Assembly: GCA_045863035.1 (NCBI GenBank)
Contig: BTUV01000132.1
Location: 1-6,387, forward strand
From: H2-BAC3 sp045863035
GTDB lineage: Bacteria > Bacteroidota > Ignavibacteria > Ignavibacteriales > Ignavibacteriaceae
Reading direction: 5' to 3'
Length of the DNA: 6,387 bases
Below the pieces are notes generated by a model. The model saw only the letters and a list, made by a program, of their open reading frames with translations. It had not been told where the DNA came from and did not search any database. The position numbers were made by a program, and so were the translations under genes. Positions 1 through 6,160 of the stretch are shown one piece after another; the stretch's first letter is position 1, and every line of letters begins with the position of its first letter.

Positions 1-33
1 AATTCATACTTCATAATTCATACTTCATAATTC
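1..33 (-). repeat. Heptamer tandem repeat directly after the dinB-like stop codon
   Basis: Read on the minus strand from the base after the TAA stop, the sequence is gaattat, gaagtat, gaattat, gaagtat, gaatt. This is a 7-bp period with two alternating variants that make a perfect 14-bp unit (plus strand aattcatacttcat, 2.4 copies). The array runs off the window edge, so its true length is unknown. Its period and composition match the array at 2749-2804. Short heptameric tandem repeats are known from intergenic regions of several bacterial groups, for example the STRR sequences of cyanobacteria. No function can be read from this one. Confidence 0.85.
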
Positions 34-555
34 TTACAGGTATTTTTCTTTAATGATACGCATGTGATGCGCGGCGTGACCGGCGATAATCCAGACAAGT
101 GCACGGACACTTATTTCGTTCTGATTTGCCGGGCCGGTTCGATGAATTGTGGAGGAGTCAAACGATGAGAATAATTCAATGTTGGAAAGCCGAAGATGTT
201 CGAATTCGTTGATAAGTGATTTGAGTGCGCGGCCGTTTGCCCGCGATGCAATAACGTAATCATCCTGCTCATAACCGGCTAATGGCGTGCGATCTTTACG
301 GGCGAACCGGAGCGCACGATAGGCAAACACCCGTTCGCTATCCATTATATGGCAGAGGATTTCCTTAATACTCCACTTACCGGGAGCGTAACCTGTTTCG
401 CACTGCTTATCATTTAACCCGCTGAGAAGTTTCCGCAGTTCATACGGCTGCTCATGTAACGTGTCTGACACATCATCAGCGGCAGCTACTGATTGTATAT
501 ATCCATGATAATATTGGCTGTATTCACCCGGTTCGGGACGAGTAATTACTCCCAT
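34..555 (-). CDS. DinB-fold (DinB_2-type) putative metal-binding protein
   Basis: This 173-residue protein has the DinB/YfiT-like four-helix-bundle pattern. Near the first third is GKWSIKEILCHIMDSERVF (from Gly59), the usual motif preceding the first metal-ligand histidine, here His69. The C-terminus carries GHAAHHMRIIKEKYL, with His160 and His164 as the likely second and third ligands. The ERVFAYRALRFARKD stretch and the C-terminal IIKE are typical of the family, and the length is normal. Family members are divalent-metal proteins; characterised relatives include bacillithiol or mycothiol transferases and hydrolases. The substrate of this protein cannot be told from sequence. It has no signal peptide and is probably cytoplasmic. 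The start is supported by an AAGGAG site 8 bases upstream. The gene overlaps the end of the upstream asparaginase gene by 10 bases, so the two are probably co-transcribed and translationally coupled. Confidence 0.9.
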   Translation of the reverse strand: MGVITRPEPGEYSQYYHGYIQSVAAADDVSDTLHEQPYELRKLLSGLNDKQCETGYAPGKWSIKEILCHIMDSERVFAYRALRFARKDRTPLAGYEQDDYVIASRANGRALKSLINEFEHLRLSNIELFSSFDSSTIHRTGPANQNEISVRALVWIIAGHAAHHMRIIKEKYL

Positions 556-1514
556 ATCTTAATCTCCTTAACTCCGCCGGAGGTCATCACTCCGCGATAC
601 ATACTCGGGGTGGTGTAGTACATCTCAAAATTTCCTGCACCGTCAACTGCAATAACTCCGCCATCTTTTGGAGCAAGATTTTTATCCATTACTTCTTTTA
701 CGGCTTGCTTCAGTGTATAACCTTTGTATTCCATTAACGCTGAAATACGGAAGGCAACTGCATTCTTAATGAACTTTTCGCCCCATCCGGTTGCTGAGAC
801 CGCGCAGGTTGCATTGTTGGCATAATTACCGGCCCCGATAATTGGTGTGTCGCCGAGACGACCTGGCATTTTAGCTGTCATTCCTCCGGTAGAAGTTCCG
901 GCTGCCAGGTTGCCTTTTTTGTCAAGCACAACACATCCGACTGTTCCTGCCTTGTTTAACTGGTCGAGCCGGTTTTTAAGAGTGGCCTTTTGATCGTCTG
1001 TTATAAAATAATCAGGTGAAACAAGCTGAACACCCAATTTTTCAGCAAATTTCTCAGCACCGCTGCCAACAAGCAATACATGATTTGATTTTTCCATAAC
1101 CATACGAGCAAGCGAGATTGGGTTCTTGATGCACCTGACATCACCCACCGCACCGGCTGAAAGATCAACCCCGCTCATAATACTTGCGTCATGGCTTGCG
1201 AAACCTTCTGAGGTGAGCACTGCCCCGCGACCGGCGTTAAAGAGTGAGTCATCTTCCAGCATACGTATGACATGCTCGACCACAGAGAGGGCATCTTTCC
1301 CCTGACTGAGCAAATTATACCCGGCAGTGAGGGCATTGCTAAGTCCGGATATATGCGCCTGTTTTTGTTCCTCGGTCATGCCGGGTTTAGCGCTTCCGGC
1401 CCCGCCATGGATAACGATAACAAATTTTTCTCCGTCTGGTTTTTGTTCGGGGGTGAGGAAAAATGTGGCCGCGATTATCAGCAGCGAAACAATAAAAAGA
1501 GCCGGGTATTTCAT
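546..1514 (-). CDS. Isoaspartyl peptidase / type-2 L-asparaginase (Ntn hydrolase)
   Basis: This 322-residue protein belongs to the plant-type asparaginase (asparaginase_2, EcAIII/IaaA-like) family. These are made as inactive precursors that cleave themselves into alpha and beta chains. Visible hallmarks are HGGAGS at residues 36-41, LFNAGRGAVLT near 91, GTVGCVVLD near 190 with Thr191 as the expected cleavage point and N-terminal nucleophile, GTSTGG near 206, GRLGDTPIIGAG near 218 with substrate-binding Arg219 and Asp222, and ATGWGE near 241. All key residues are present, so it should be active on beta-aspartyl dipeptides and possibly L-asparagine. The length matches the E. coli enzyme, but here an N-terminal stretch of about 20 hydrophobic residues (MKYPALFIVSLLIIAATFF) precedes the domain. 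It looks like a signal peptide or membrane anchor and suggests an exported enzyme. No lipobox cysteine is seen. AAGG lies 6 bases before the ATG. It is the first gene of the operon with the DinB-fold gene. Confidence 0.95.
   Translation of the reverse strand: MKYPALFIVSLLIIAATFFLTPEQKPDGEKFVIVIHGGAGSAKPGMTEEQKQAHISGLSNALTAGYNLLSQGKDALSVVEHVIRMLEDDSLFNAGRGAVLTSEGFASHDASIMSGVDLSAGAVGDVRCIKNPISLARMVMEKSNHVLLVGSGAEKFAEKLGVQLVSPDYFITDDQKATLKNRLDQLNKAGTVGCVVLDKKGNLAAGTSTGGMTAKMPGRLGDTPIIGAGNYANNATCAVSATGWGEKFIKNAVAFRISALMEYKGYTLKQAVKEVMDKNLAPKDGGVIAVDGAGNFEMYYTTPSMYRGVMTSGGVKEIKIWE
564..569 (-). promoter_or_regulatory. Ribosome binding site of the DinB-fold gene
   Basis: On the minus strand AAGGAG lies 8 bases before the ATG at 555-553. 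It sits inside the last codons of the asparaginase gene, so the downstream gene can be translated from the shared message despite the 10-base overlap. It supports the chosen start. Confidence 0.75.
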
Positions 1515-1548
1515 GTAAAACCTTAAACAGTTTGAAGATCGTAAACTG

Positions 1549-1556
1549 CAAACATA
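1549..1556 (-). promoter_or_regulatory. Possible -7 promoter element for the asparaginase-DinB operon
   Basis: On the minus strand TATGTTTG matches the Bacteroidota TAnnTTTG element, 34 bases before the asparaginase ATG. The partner TTG/TTTG expected about 17-23 bases further upstream is absent, and whether this organism uses that promoter type is unknown. The match is short and could be chance. Confidence 0.22.
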
Positions 1557-1637
1557 CTAAATTCTGACATTATGATTAAGCGTGGTCATGTTTTTGAAAA
1601 TAAGGCGCGGATGGCGAAAAAAAAGAGGCAACCTGCA

Positions 1638-1645
1638 TATATTTG
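1638..1645 (+). promoter_or_regulatory. Possible -7 promoter element for the DUF2721-aat operon
   Basis: TATATTTG matches TAnnTTTG and lies 25 bases before the preferred DUF2721 start codon, so it would give a short leader. No matching upstream TTTG is present at the usual distance. If it is the promoter, the longer reading frame starting at 1572 could not be the real gene, which agrees with the ribosome binding site evidence. Confidence 0.22.
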
Positions 1646-1659
1646 CATAATAAAGAAAC

Positions 1660-1663
1660 GGAG
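1660..1663 (+). promoter_or_regulatory. Ribosome binding site that sets the DUF2721 start
   Basis: GGAG, within acGGAGa, lies 7 bases before the ATG at 1671. No comparable site precedes the upstream in-frame ATGs at 1572 and 1611. It therefore favours the 159-residue protein over the extended one. Confidence 0.7.
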
Positions 1664-1670
1664 ATTCAAG

Positions 1671-2150
1671 ATGAATGTTAACATAGATGCAGTAACGATG
1701 ATCCAGGGAATGCTTGCCCCGGCGGTAATGATTTCGGCCTGCGGGCTGCTGCTGCTGGGGATGAATAATAAGTATTCGATTGTGGTTAACCGCATCCGTC
1801 TGCTGAATGAAGAAAAGAGAAAATTTGCAAAAAAAGCAGGAGATGCATCCTTTAATTTTGAAGAGGAAGTGCGCCTTAACAGTATTGATACCCAGCTTGG
1901 CCGGCTTTCTGAAAGGGTTGGTATTGTAAGGAATGCGGTGCTTTGCTACTCGCTTGCCGCGGCATTGTTTGTTCTGACATCATTTTTTATAGGGGCTGGA
2001 TTTCTTTTTGCATACGGCGGTATTGATGTTTTTGTGGTGATTGCATTCACCTTGGGGATGTTTATGGTGCTGCTCGGAGTCGGGTTTGCATTTATGGAAA
2101 CGAAAAGGGGTTACGAAATTGTACAATATGAAATAAAAAGCAGTGACTAA
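1671..2150 (+). CDS. DUF2721 family three-helix membrane protein
   Basis: This 159-residue integral membrane protein matches the DUF2721 pattern. It has a hydrophobic helix at about residues 10-30 (MIQGMLAPAVMISACGLLLLG), a charged soluble stretch at about 31-87, and a closing pair of hydrophobic helices at about 88-112 and 118-141. The charged stretch contains the family-typical NKYSIVVNRIRLLNEEKR and a second amphipathic segment (LGRLSERVGIVRNAV). The N-terminal PAVMISACGLLLLG-NxxxxxxxxRIR arrangement is the family signature. The function of the family is unknown. An in-frame extension to 1572 would add 33 basic residues, but the GGAG at 1660 and the family's usual start support Met at 1671. 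The 3' end overlaps the aat GTG start by 8 bases (gtgactaa), so the two are likely translationally coupled. Confidence 0.85.
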   Translation: MNVNIDAVTMIQGMLAPAVMISACGLLLLGMNNKYSIVVNRIRLLNEEKRKFAKKAGDASFNFEEEVRLNSIDTQLGRLSERVGIVRNAVLCYSLAAALFVLTSFFIGAGFLFAYGGIDVFVVIAFTLGMFMVLLGVGFAFMETKRGYEIVQYEIKSSD

Positions 2151-2748
2151 AGAAGAAGATCAGACGGAGTATTTTTTGCAGCCGGGGGTAATGTTGCAGT
2201 TGTATCGTTCTGGTGCTTTTCCTATGGCGGAGACAAAGGAGAGTACAAAAGTTGAATGGTATATGCCTCAGGTAAGAGCAATTATACCGCTTGAAAGTTT
2301 TAATGTGCCCCGTTCATTTAAAAAGTTTTTGAAGGAATCGGAATTTACCGTTCGGTTTGACCAGGACTTTCCGGCGGTGGTTAAAGGATGCGCCTCACGC
2401 GCGGAAACATGGATTTCGCACCGCCTGATTGAGGCATATATGCGTCTTCACCGGATGGGATATATACATACAGTGGAAGTCTGTGATGCAGATGATCAGA
2501 TAGCGGGTGGACTTTACGGTATTGCAATTGGCGGGGTGTTTTTCGGGGAGTCAATGTTCTCGTATAAACCGCAGGCATCCAAAATGGCTCTTTATTATCT
2601 TATTCATCATCTTATTGAACGCGGATATATATTATTAGACGTTCAGATTATAAACGACCACTTGAAGATGTTTGGCGCGGTGGAAATTTCTGATCAGCAG
2701 TATAAGGAAATGCTGGCAGAGGGGCTGGAGAAGAAATGCAGATTTTAA
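2143..2748 (+). CDS. aat: Leucyl/phenylalanyl-tRNA--protein transferase
   Basis: This cytoplasmic enzyme moves Leu or Phe from aminoacyl-tRNA to proteins with N-terminal Arg or Lys, creating N-degrons recognised by ClpS/ClpAP. Family hallmarks in the 201-residue product are YRSGAFPM near residue 21, WYMPQVRAIIPL near 39, ETWI at 88-91, LHRMGYIHTVEV near 102, GGLYGIAIG near 122, FGESMFS at 134-140, QASKMAL near 144, LLDVQ near 164 and HLKMFGAVEI near 173. Glu136, Asp166 and Gln168 keep the spacing of the E. coli catalytic residues Glu156, Asp186 and Gln188. It is shorter than the E. coli enzyme (about 234 residues) and lacks the usual GGDLS segment before YRxGxFP. An upstream in-frame stop at 2134 makes GTG at 2143 the earliest start, but it has no clear ribosome binding site. 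TTG at 2176 has GGAG 6 bases upstream, and ATG at 2191 follows a G-run. The GTG is kept because EYFLQPG looks like family N-terminal sequence and because the overlap allows coupling. Confidence 0.93.
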   Translation: MTKEEDQTEYFLQPGVMLQLYRSGAFPMAETKESTKVEWYMPQVRAIIPLESFNVPRSFKKFLKESEFTVRFDQDFPAVVKGCASRAETWISHRLIEAYMRLHRMGYIHTVEVCDADDQIAGGLYGIAIGGVFFGESMFSYKPQASKMALYYLIHHLIERGYILLDVQIINDHLKMFGAVEISDQQYKEMLAEGLEKKCRF

Positions 2749-2804
2749 TTTACAATGGGAAATTGAGAGTTGAGAATTAAAAATTATAAATTATAAATTG
2801 AAAA
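2749..2804 (+). repeat. Degenerate heptamer array directly after the aat stop codon
   Basis: From the base after the TAA stop, the sequence divides into eight heptamers: tttacaa, tgggaaa, ttgagag, ttgagaa, ttaaaaa, ttataaa, ttataaa, ttgaaaa. The last six follow a TTRANAA-like consensus, and the first two fit loosely. Two heptamers are identical (ttataaa). The variant TTATAAA differs by one base from TTATGAA, which appears in the array after the DinB stop when that array is read in a matching phase. No stable GC-rich hairpin is present, so it is not a classical terminator. Confidence 0.75.
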
Positions 2805-2852
2805 TGTCTCGTCCTGAATTTTCTCCGCCACGAAGGAGAGGTGAGTTTCTAA

Positions 2853-2869
2853 ATATTGGCCACCAATAT
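2853..2869 (+). repeat. Short perfect hairpin
   Basis: ATATTGG, a 3-base loop CCA, then CCAATAT: a perfect 7-bp stem. It is not followed by a T-run, so an intrinsic terminator is unlikely. It may be a relic of a repeat or a small regulatory structure. Confidence 0.5.
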
Positions 2870-3001
2870 AAATACTTAAATTTGGCTGAAATGAATATCA
2901 ATTCAACTTTGGTGCGTTTGGTTCTCAATCCGAGGTGTTACCGGCGCAGAAATCACTGTTCCCCGGGGATATAAAATACGTGCCTGTTGCATAAGGCAGC
3001 T

Positions 3002-3044
3002 ATTGGAAAATTCGGTTATTTAAGCTAATTTTCTCTATTCCAAT
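3002..3044 (+). repeat. Imperfect inverted repeat upstream of the T9SS gene
   Basis: ATTG at 3002-3005 pairs with CAAT at 3041-3044, and GAAAATT at 3006-3012 pairs with AATTTTC at 3027-3033. The loop is 14 bases and there is a 7-base bulge on the 3' side. It lies about 120 bases before the start codon and could be a terminator remnant for the upstream operon or part of a 5' leader. Neither role is demonstrated. Confidence 0.4.
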
Positions 3045-3150
3045 GGAACATTTTTCCTGGAAATTACGAAAAAATTCGGGATTAATAGTTTCTGTTTTCA
3101 TTTAACCACGTCTTGTGATAGATGGTTATCATAAATTGCTAAACCGGGCG

Positions 3151-3155
3151 AGAGG
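3151..3155 (+). promoter_or_regulatory. Ribosome binding site of the T9SS cargo gene
   Basis: AGAGG lies 6 bases before the ATG at 3162. The ATG is followed at once by a good signal peptide, so this start is well supported. Confidence 0.65.
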
Positions 3156-3161
3156 TTTGAA

Positions 3162-6026
3162 ATGGTACTAAGATTACTTTTTCTTTTTTTATGCATCACC
3201 GCAGTTTTATTTGCCCAGCCAAGCGGTGCACAGTACCGCAGGTCTGCTGTTTTTGGAAGCGGACGTTTACAGACAGCATTCACCAATAATGGAATAATTT
3301 CTCAACCCGGCTCATTAAACGGTAAGCTGAGCTGGAGGGGAGCTGCCAATTTTTATTTATCTGACTATTCAATTTTTCTGGGATTAGAACTTCCCATCAG
3401 GGATTATACGGGTGATGGTAATCCAGATACACTTCACTCTACGATTATTACACCCGTCCAAAGACCCGGAGGAGGTGAATTTGGTACGAATGGTATTTTC
3501 TGGGGGTTTGAGCCGGTGAGCGGTTACAGTAATCCAAATGCAACCTCTCCAGAAAAAGGTATTGCACTCAGCACAGAACCTTCAACATGGCCGGAGGTTT
3601 GGCCTGATCATCCCGAGTGGGGCAGCAATGTATGGTACGGTTTAAACGGGCCTAATCAATTTACCGCCGATGAAGAGGCAGTCTTTGTTATGGATGATAA
3701 CAGTGATGCAGAGCTTTTTGGTTTATACGGCTTTCTGCCGGATTCAACCAATCCTGCCCGAAAAGGTGCCGGTATCAGGATGACCGTTCATTATCTGCGC
3801 TACCTCCAGGGGGAGTTTTCTGATGTTTTATTTATGGTATATAAGATTAAAAACGAGGGGAAACAAAATTATAAGGCATTTCAGGGGGTAATAAAAGGTA
3901 CCTATATTGGCGGAGGCGGGTCTGAATGGAATGATGATGTAACACTTTATTTTCCGAAAGAGGATTTTGTTTATTCATACGATTTTGAACAAAGTATCAG
4001 AAGCGAAGATAATCCCGATTGGATTGGCAATACGGGTGGTTTAGGAGCCAAGTTTTTTTCTGTTCAATCCACTCGAAATAGAATAGCCAGTTATTGGAAT
4101 TTTGTTCCGGCTAATGGAATTACGATGGCCAATGATGAATGGATGTGGTCAAGTTTTACACCGGGTACATATAGATTCCCGGCTTCAATAGTCATGCCTC
4201 CGGACTCAGTTCCTTATGCAATACGCGGTGAGGATGGTGATGCTGCCTGGGGCTCCGGTTATTTTAGCTTAACAAAGGGTGAAACAAAAACACTCACCAA
4301 GGCATTGGCAGCCGGATATACCCCTGATGAAGTAATGATAAAACTGAAAAAGGCGGAAGCATTCGCAAACTCCGGATTCAACAGAAATCAGATGAATCAG
4401 CAGATTTTTCTCACTTCGTTACGACAGTTTACAACCATATCAGGCAACTTTCCGGTTACTTGGAACTCTTCCACGACTGGCGGGACTGTTGAAATCTGGC
4501 TGAGCAACGATTTGGGAAAATCCTGGAAAGCGTTAGTGCGCGAATTCCCCAACAACGGAAATTATACGTTGCAGACTGATTTATTAGCGGACAATCCCTT
4601 GTGTAGTTTGTTGATATTCAGGAAAAACGATATGGGGGAAATAACCGGATACACTGCAAGCTCATACTTCCGGATTAAAAATGGCTCTGCTGATGCATGG
4701 GCAATAAAGATATCAGAATTTGATCATCAGGATTCACTATATACTTCCGACTATTTTTCTGTCAGAATTATAACTGCGGGCATGACATCAGATCCTGTTC
4801 CGCTGACATGTTATTATACTGCCGGAGATGATACGGTATATAGAATATTCTATGAAACAGAAATAATGCCGGATACAACAGAGTCAGAATTTCTAATCCC
4901 TCTAAGACGGCTGCCGAATTCAGATAAAATAAGATTAAAAATTAAGGCCGGCAATACAGCGAACGCGGATTATGACATCTCCGATCATATAAGGAAACTA
5001 CATGAGAGGCAAGAATATCCGGCATCACAATATGGATTTTATTCCGGTCAAACCAATGCGCAGGTGTCCGTTCATATAACAGATGCTTCGCAGCTTACCG
5101 GTAATATGTATGTTATAAGTTTTAATGATACGCTAAGCTGGAAGTCTAAAACTTTTTCTGTCTTCAATAAAACCACAGGTGTATATATACTTCGTGAAGC
5201 ATTGCTGAATAGAAATGGTGAGTCGCAACCATTTGATGGATTATTATTACGTGTACAAGATATTGACACCTGGTATGATAGCGTACGCAGCGGATGGAAT
5301 ATAGCAAGACTGAACAATTTAACGTATATATATGCTCTCGGTGATGTTTTTCAGCATCTACCATATCGTCCGGTAGATTATAAAATCGAATTTTCTTCGT
5401 TCTATAATTGGTCATCAGTGAGTTTTCAGTTTCCCGGGTCTTCTTATTCTGCTGTTTCAAACATCAATTTTCGCGTGAGTCAGATATTGCCCGGTGGAGA
5501 GGTCCCCGTGCCATTTGGACTGTTTCAATCAATTGCCTCTCATCCGGGGGACTTATCAAACCGTGACAGAATAGCAATTCCGAATGCACAACAGAGTGCT
5601 TTGATTGCCCGGGCGGCATTTTTTGTGGATTCACTAAATCTTCCGGAACACATACCCGGCGTGCAGGATACACTATATTTCTACACGATAAAAGGTTTGT
5701 CTGCTGCTGACACACTTATCATTGATTTTGTGACCGGCTTGCAGAATGCTTCTGTTCAGCCGGCAAGTTATTTTTTGGCGCAAAATTTTCCTAATCCGTT
5801 TAATCCCGTGACCCAAATAAAGTATGAACTTCCGCAGGCAGGAATGGTGACGCTGACCATATATGACATCCTTGGACGGGAGGTGAAAACTTTAGTTAAA
5901 GAAAATCAGAGTCCGGGGTTTTATGAGGTGGAATATGATGCCGGCACATTTGCCAGCGGCGTCTATCTTTACGAACTCAGGGTTAATGATTTTAGTTCAG
6001 TAAAAAAAATGGTTCTTTTAAAATAA
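3162..6026 (+). CDS. Exported protein with C-terminal type IX secretion (type A) sorting domain
   Basis: This is a large secreted or surface-attached protein of 954 residues. Residues 1 to about 18-23 form a Sec signal peptide (MVLRLLFLFLCITAVLFA), with cleavage likely after LFA or SGA. Residues of about 25-345 form a Trp/Gly/Asp-rich region (GFEP, STWPEVWPDHPEW, FVMDDNSDAE, NEGKQNYKAF, EWNDD) resembling the N-terminal part of many uncharacterised FCB-group cargo proteins. It includes DYTGDGNPDT at 81-90, a possible calcium-binding loop. Residues of about 425-505 (FPVTWNSSTTGG..VEIWLSNDLGKSW) look like an immunoglobulin/fibronectin-type beta domain. Residues 510-860 are not recognised. Residues of about 868-954 are the T9SS type A sorting domain. 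No catalytic motif was identified, so adhesion, binding or a structural role cannot be distinguished. The gene stands alone, 413 bp after aat and followed by 361 bp without a gene. The frame is intact. Confidence 0.93.
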   Translation: MVLRLLFLFLCITAVLFAQPSGAQYRRSAVFGSGRLQTAFTNNGIISQPGSLNGKLSWRGAANFYLSDYSIFLGLELPIRDYTGDGNPDTLHSTIITPVQRPGGGEFGTNGIFWGFEPVSGYSNPNATSPEKGIALSTEPSTWPEVWPDHPEWGSNVWYGLNGPNQFTADEEAVFVMDDNSDAELFGLYGFLPDSTNPARKGAGIRMTVHYLRYLQGEFSDVLFMVYKIKNEGKQNYKAFQGVIKGTYIGGGGSEWNDDVTLYFPKEDFVYSYDFEQSIRSEDNPDWIGNTGGLGAKFFSVQSTRNRIASYWNFVPANGITMANDEWMWSSFTPGTYRFPASIVMPPDSVPYAIRGEDGDAAWGSGYFSLTKGETKTLTKALAAGYTPDEVMIKLKKAEAFANSGFNRNQMNQQIFLTSLRQFTTISGNFPVTWNSSTTGGTVEIWLSNDLGKSWKALVREFPNNGNYTLQTDLLADNPLCSLLIFRKNDMGEITGYTASSYFRIKNGSADAWAIKISEFDHQDSLYTSDYFSVRIITAGMTSDPVPLTCYYTAGDDTVYRIFYETEIMPDTTESEFLIPLRRLPNSDKIRLKIKAGNTANADYDISDHIRKLHERQEYPASQYGFYSGQTNAQVSVHITDASQLTGNMYVISFNDTLSWKSKTFSVFNKTTGVYILREALLNRNGESQPFDGLLLRVQDIDTWYDSVRSGWNIARLNNLTYIYALGDVFQHLPYRPVDYKIEFSSFYNWSSVSFQFPGSSYSAVSNINFRVSQILPGGEVPVPFGLFQSIASHPGDLSNRDRIAIPNAQQSALIARAAFFVDSLNLPEHIPGVQDTLYFYTIKGLSAADTLIIDFVTGLQNASVQPASYFLAQNFPNPFNPVTQIKYELPQAGMVTLTIYDILGREVKTLVKENQSPGFYEVEYDAGTFASGVYLYELRVNDFSSVKKMVLLK
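5763..6023 (+). other. T9SS type A sorting domain (coding segment)
   Basis: Residues 868-954 of the exported protein. QNFPNPFNPVTQIKYELP is followed by VTLTIYDILGREVKTLV, then by GTFASGVYLYELR and the terminal SVKKMVLLK. This matches the por-secretion-tail family (TIGR04183-type), which targets proteins across the outer membrane through the type IX machinery; in characterised systems the domain is cleaved on export. It implies that the genome encodes a T9SS, which is not in this window. Confidence 0.93.
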
Positions 6027-6132
6027 AGACAAATGTCGCCTCAGCAATCATTAAATTTGAAGAAAACTGAGGGGACCCATGAAAAAAGAACGGACAGCGT
6101 TTCAATGAACGATTAGAGTTGCAGCAGTGTTC

Positions 6133-6156
6133 GAAGAGGAAATTTTTCCTGACTTC
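6133..6156 (+). repeat. Hairpin downstream of the T9SS gene
   Basis: GAAG pairs with CTTC as the outer stem, and AGGAAA pairs with TTTCCT as the inner stem, with a very short loop and a 2-base bulge. There is no T-tract after it. It lies about 107 bases after the stop, so it is a weak candidate for a 3'-end structure. Confidence 0.4.
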
Positions 6157-6160
6157 TGCC

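Larger units (their letters stand above)
2749..3161. other. Intergenic region of 413 bp between aat and the T9SS gene
   Basis: After the heptamer array this spacer holds several small inverted repeats. They are TCTCC/GGAGA at 2822-2839, a 7-bp stem ATATTGG/CCAATAT with a 3-base loop at 2853-2869, the palindrome CCCCGGGG at 2961-2968, TGCCT/AGGCA at 2981-2998, and a larger imperfect stem at 3002-3044. A 56-codon open frame runs from ATG at 2804 to TAA at 2974, but it has no ribosome binding site and low-complexity content. No convincing promoter for the downstream gene, RNA gene or terminator with a T-tract was found. Confidence 0.6.

Noticed and set aside
1272..1526. Plus-strand open frames across the asparaginase gene.
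   Set aside because: They are antisense to clear catalytic motifs of the asparaginase and have no recognisable family content.
1572..1670. An in-frame N-terminal extension of the DUF2721 protein by 33 residues.
   Set aside because: The extension is highly basic, has no ribosome binding site and is not expected for the family; a GGAG site at 1660-1663 sits at the right distance from ATG 1671.
2961..2968. CCCCGGGG as a possible regulatory palindrome.
   Set aside because: An 8-base self-complementary GC run is too short and common to support a site by itself.
2804..2974. A 56-codon open frame beginning at the end of the heptamer array (MSRPEFSPPRRRGEFL...).
   Set aside because: It has no ribosome binding site, starts inside AT-rich repeat sequence, has low-complexity Pro/Arg-rich content typical of translated spacer repeats, and covers several hairpins.
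6079..6108. A 9-codon frame ATG...TGA preceded by GAGGGG, with a further open stretch after the TGA.
   Set aside because: It is very short, its continuation meets another stop soon after, and it resembles no known leader peptide or protein. The G-run is part of an inverted repeat.
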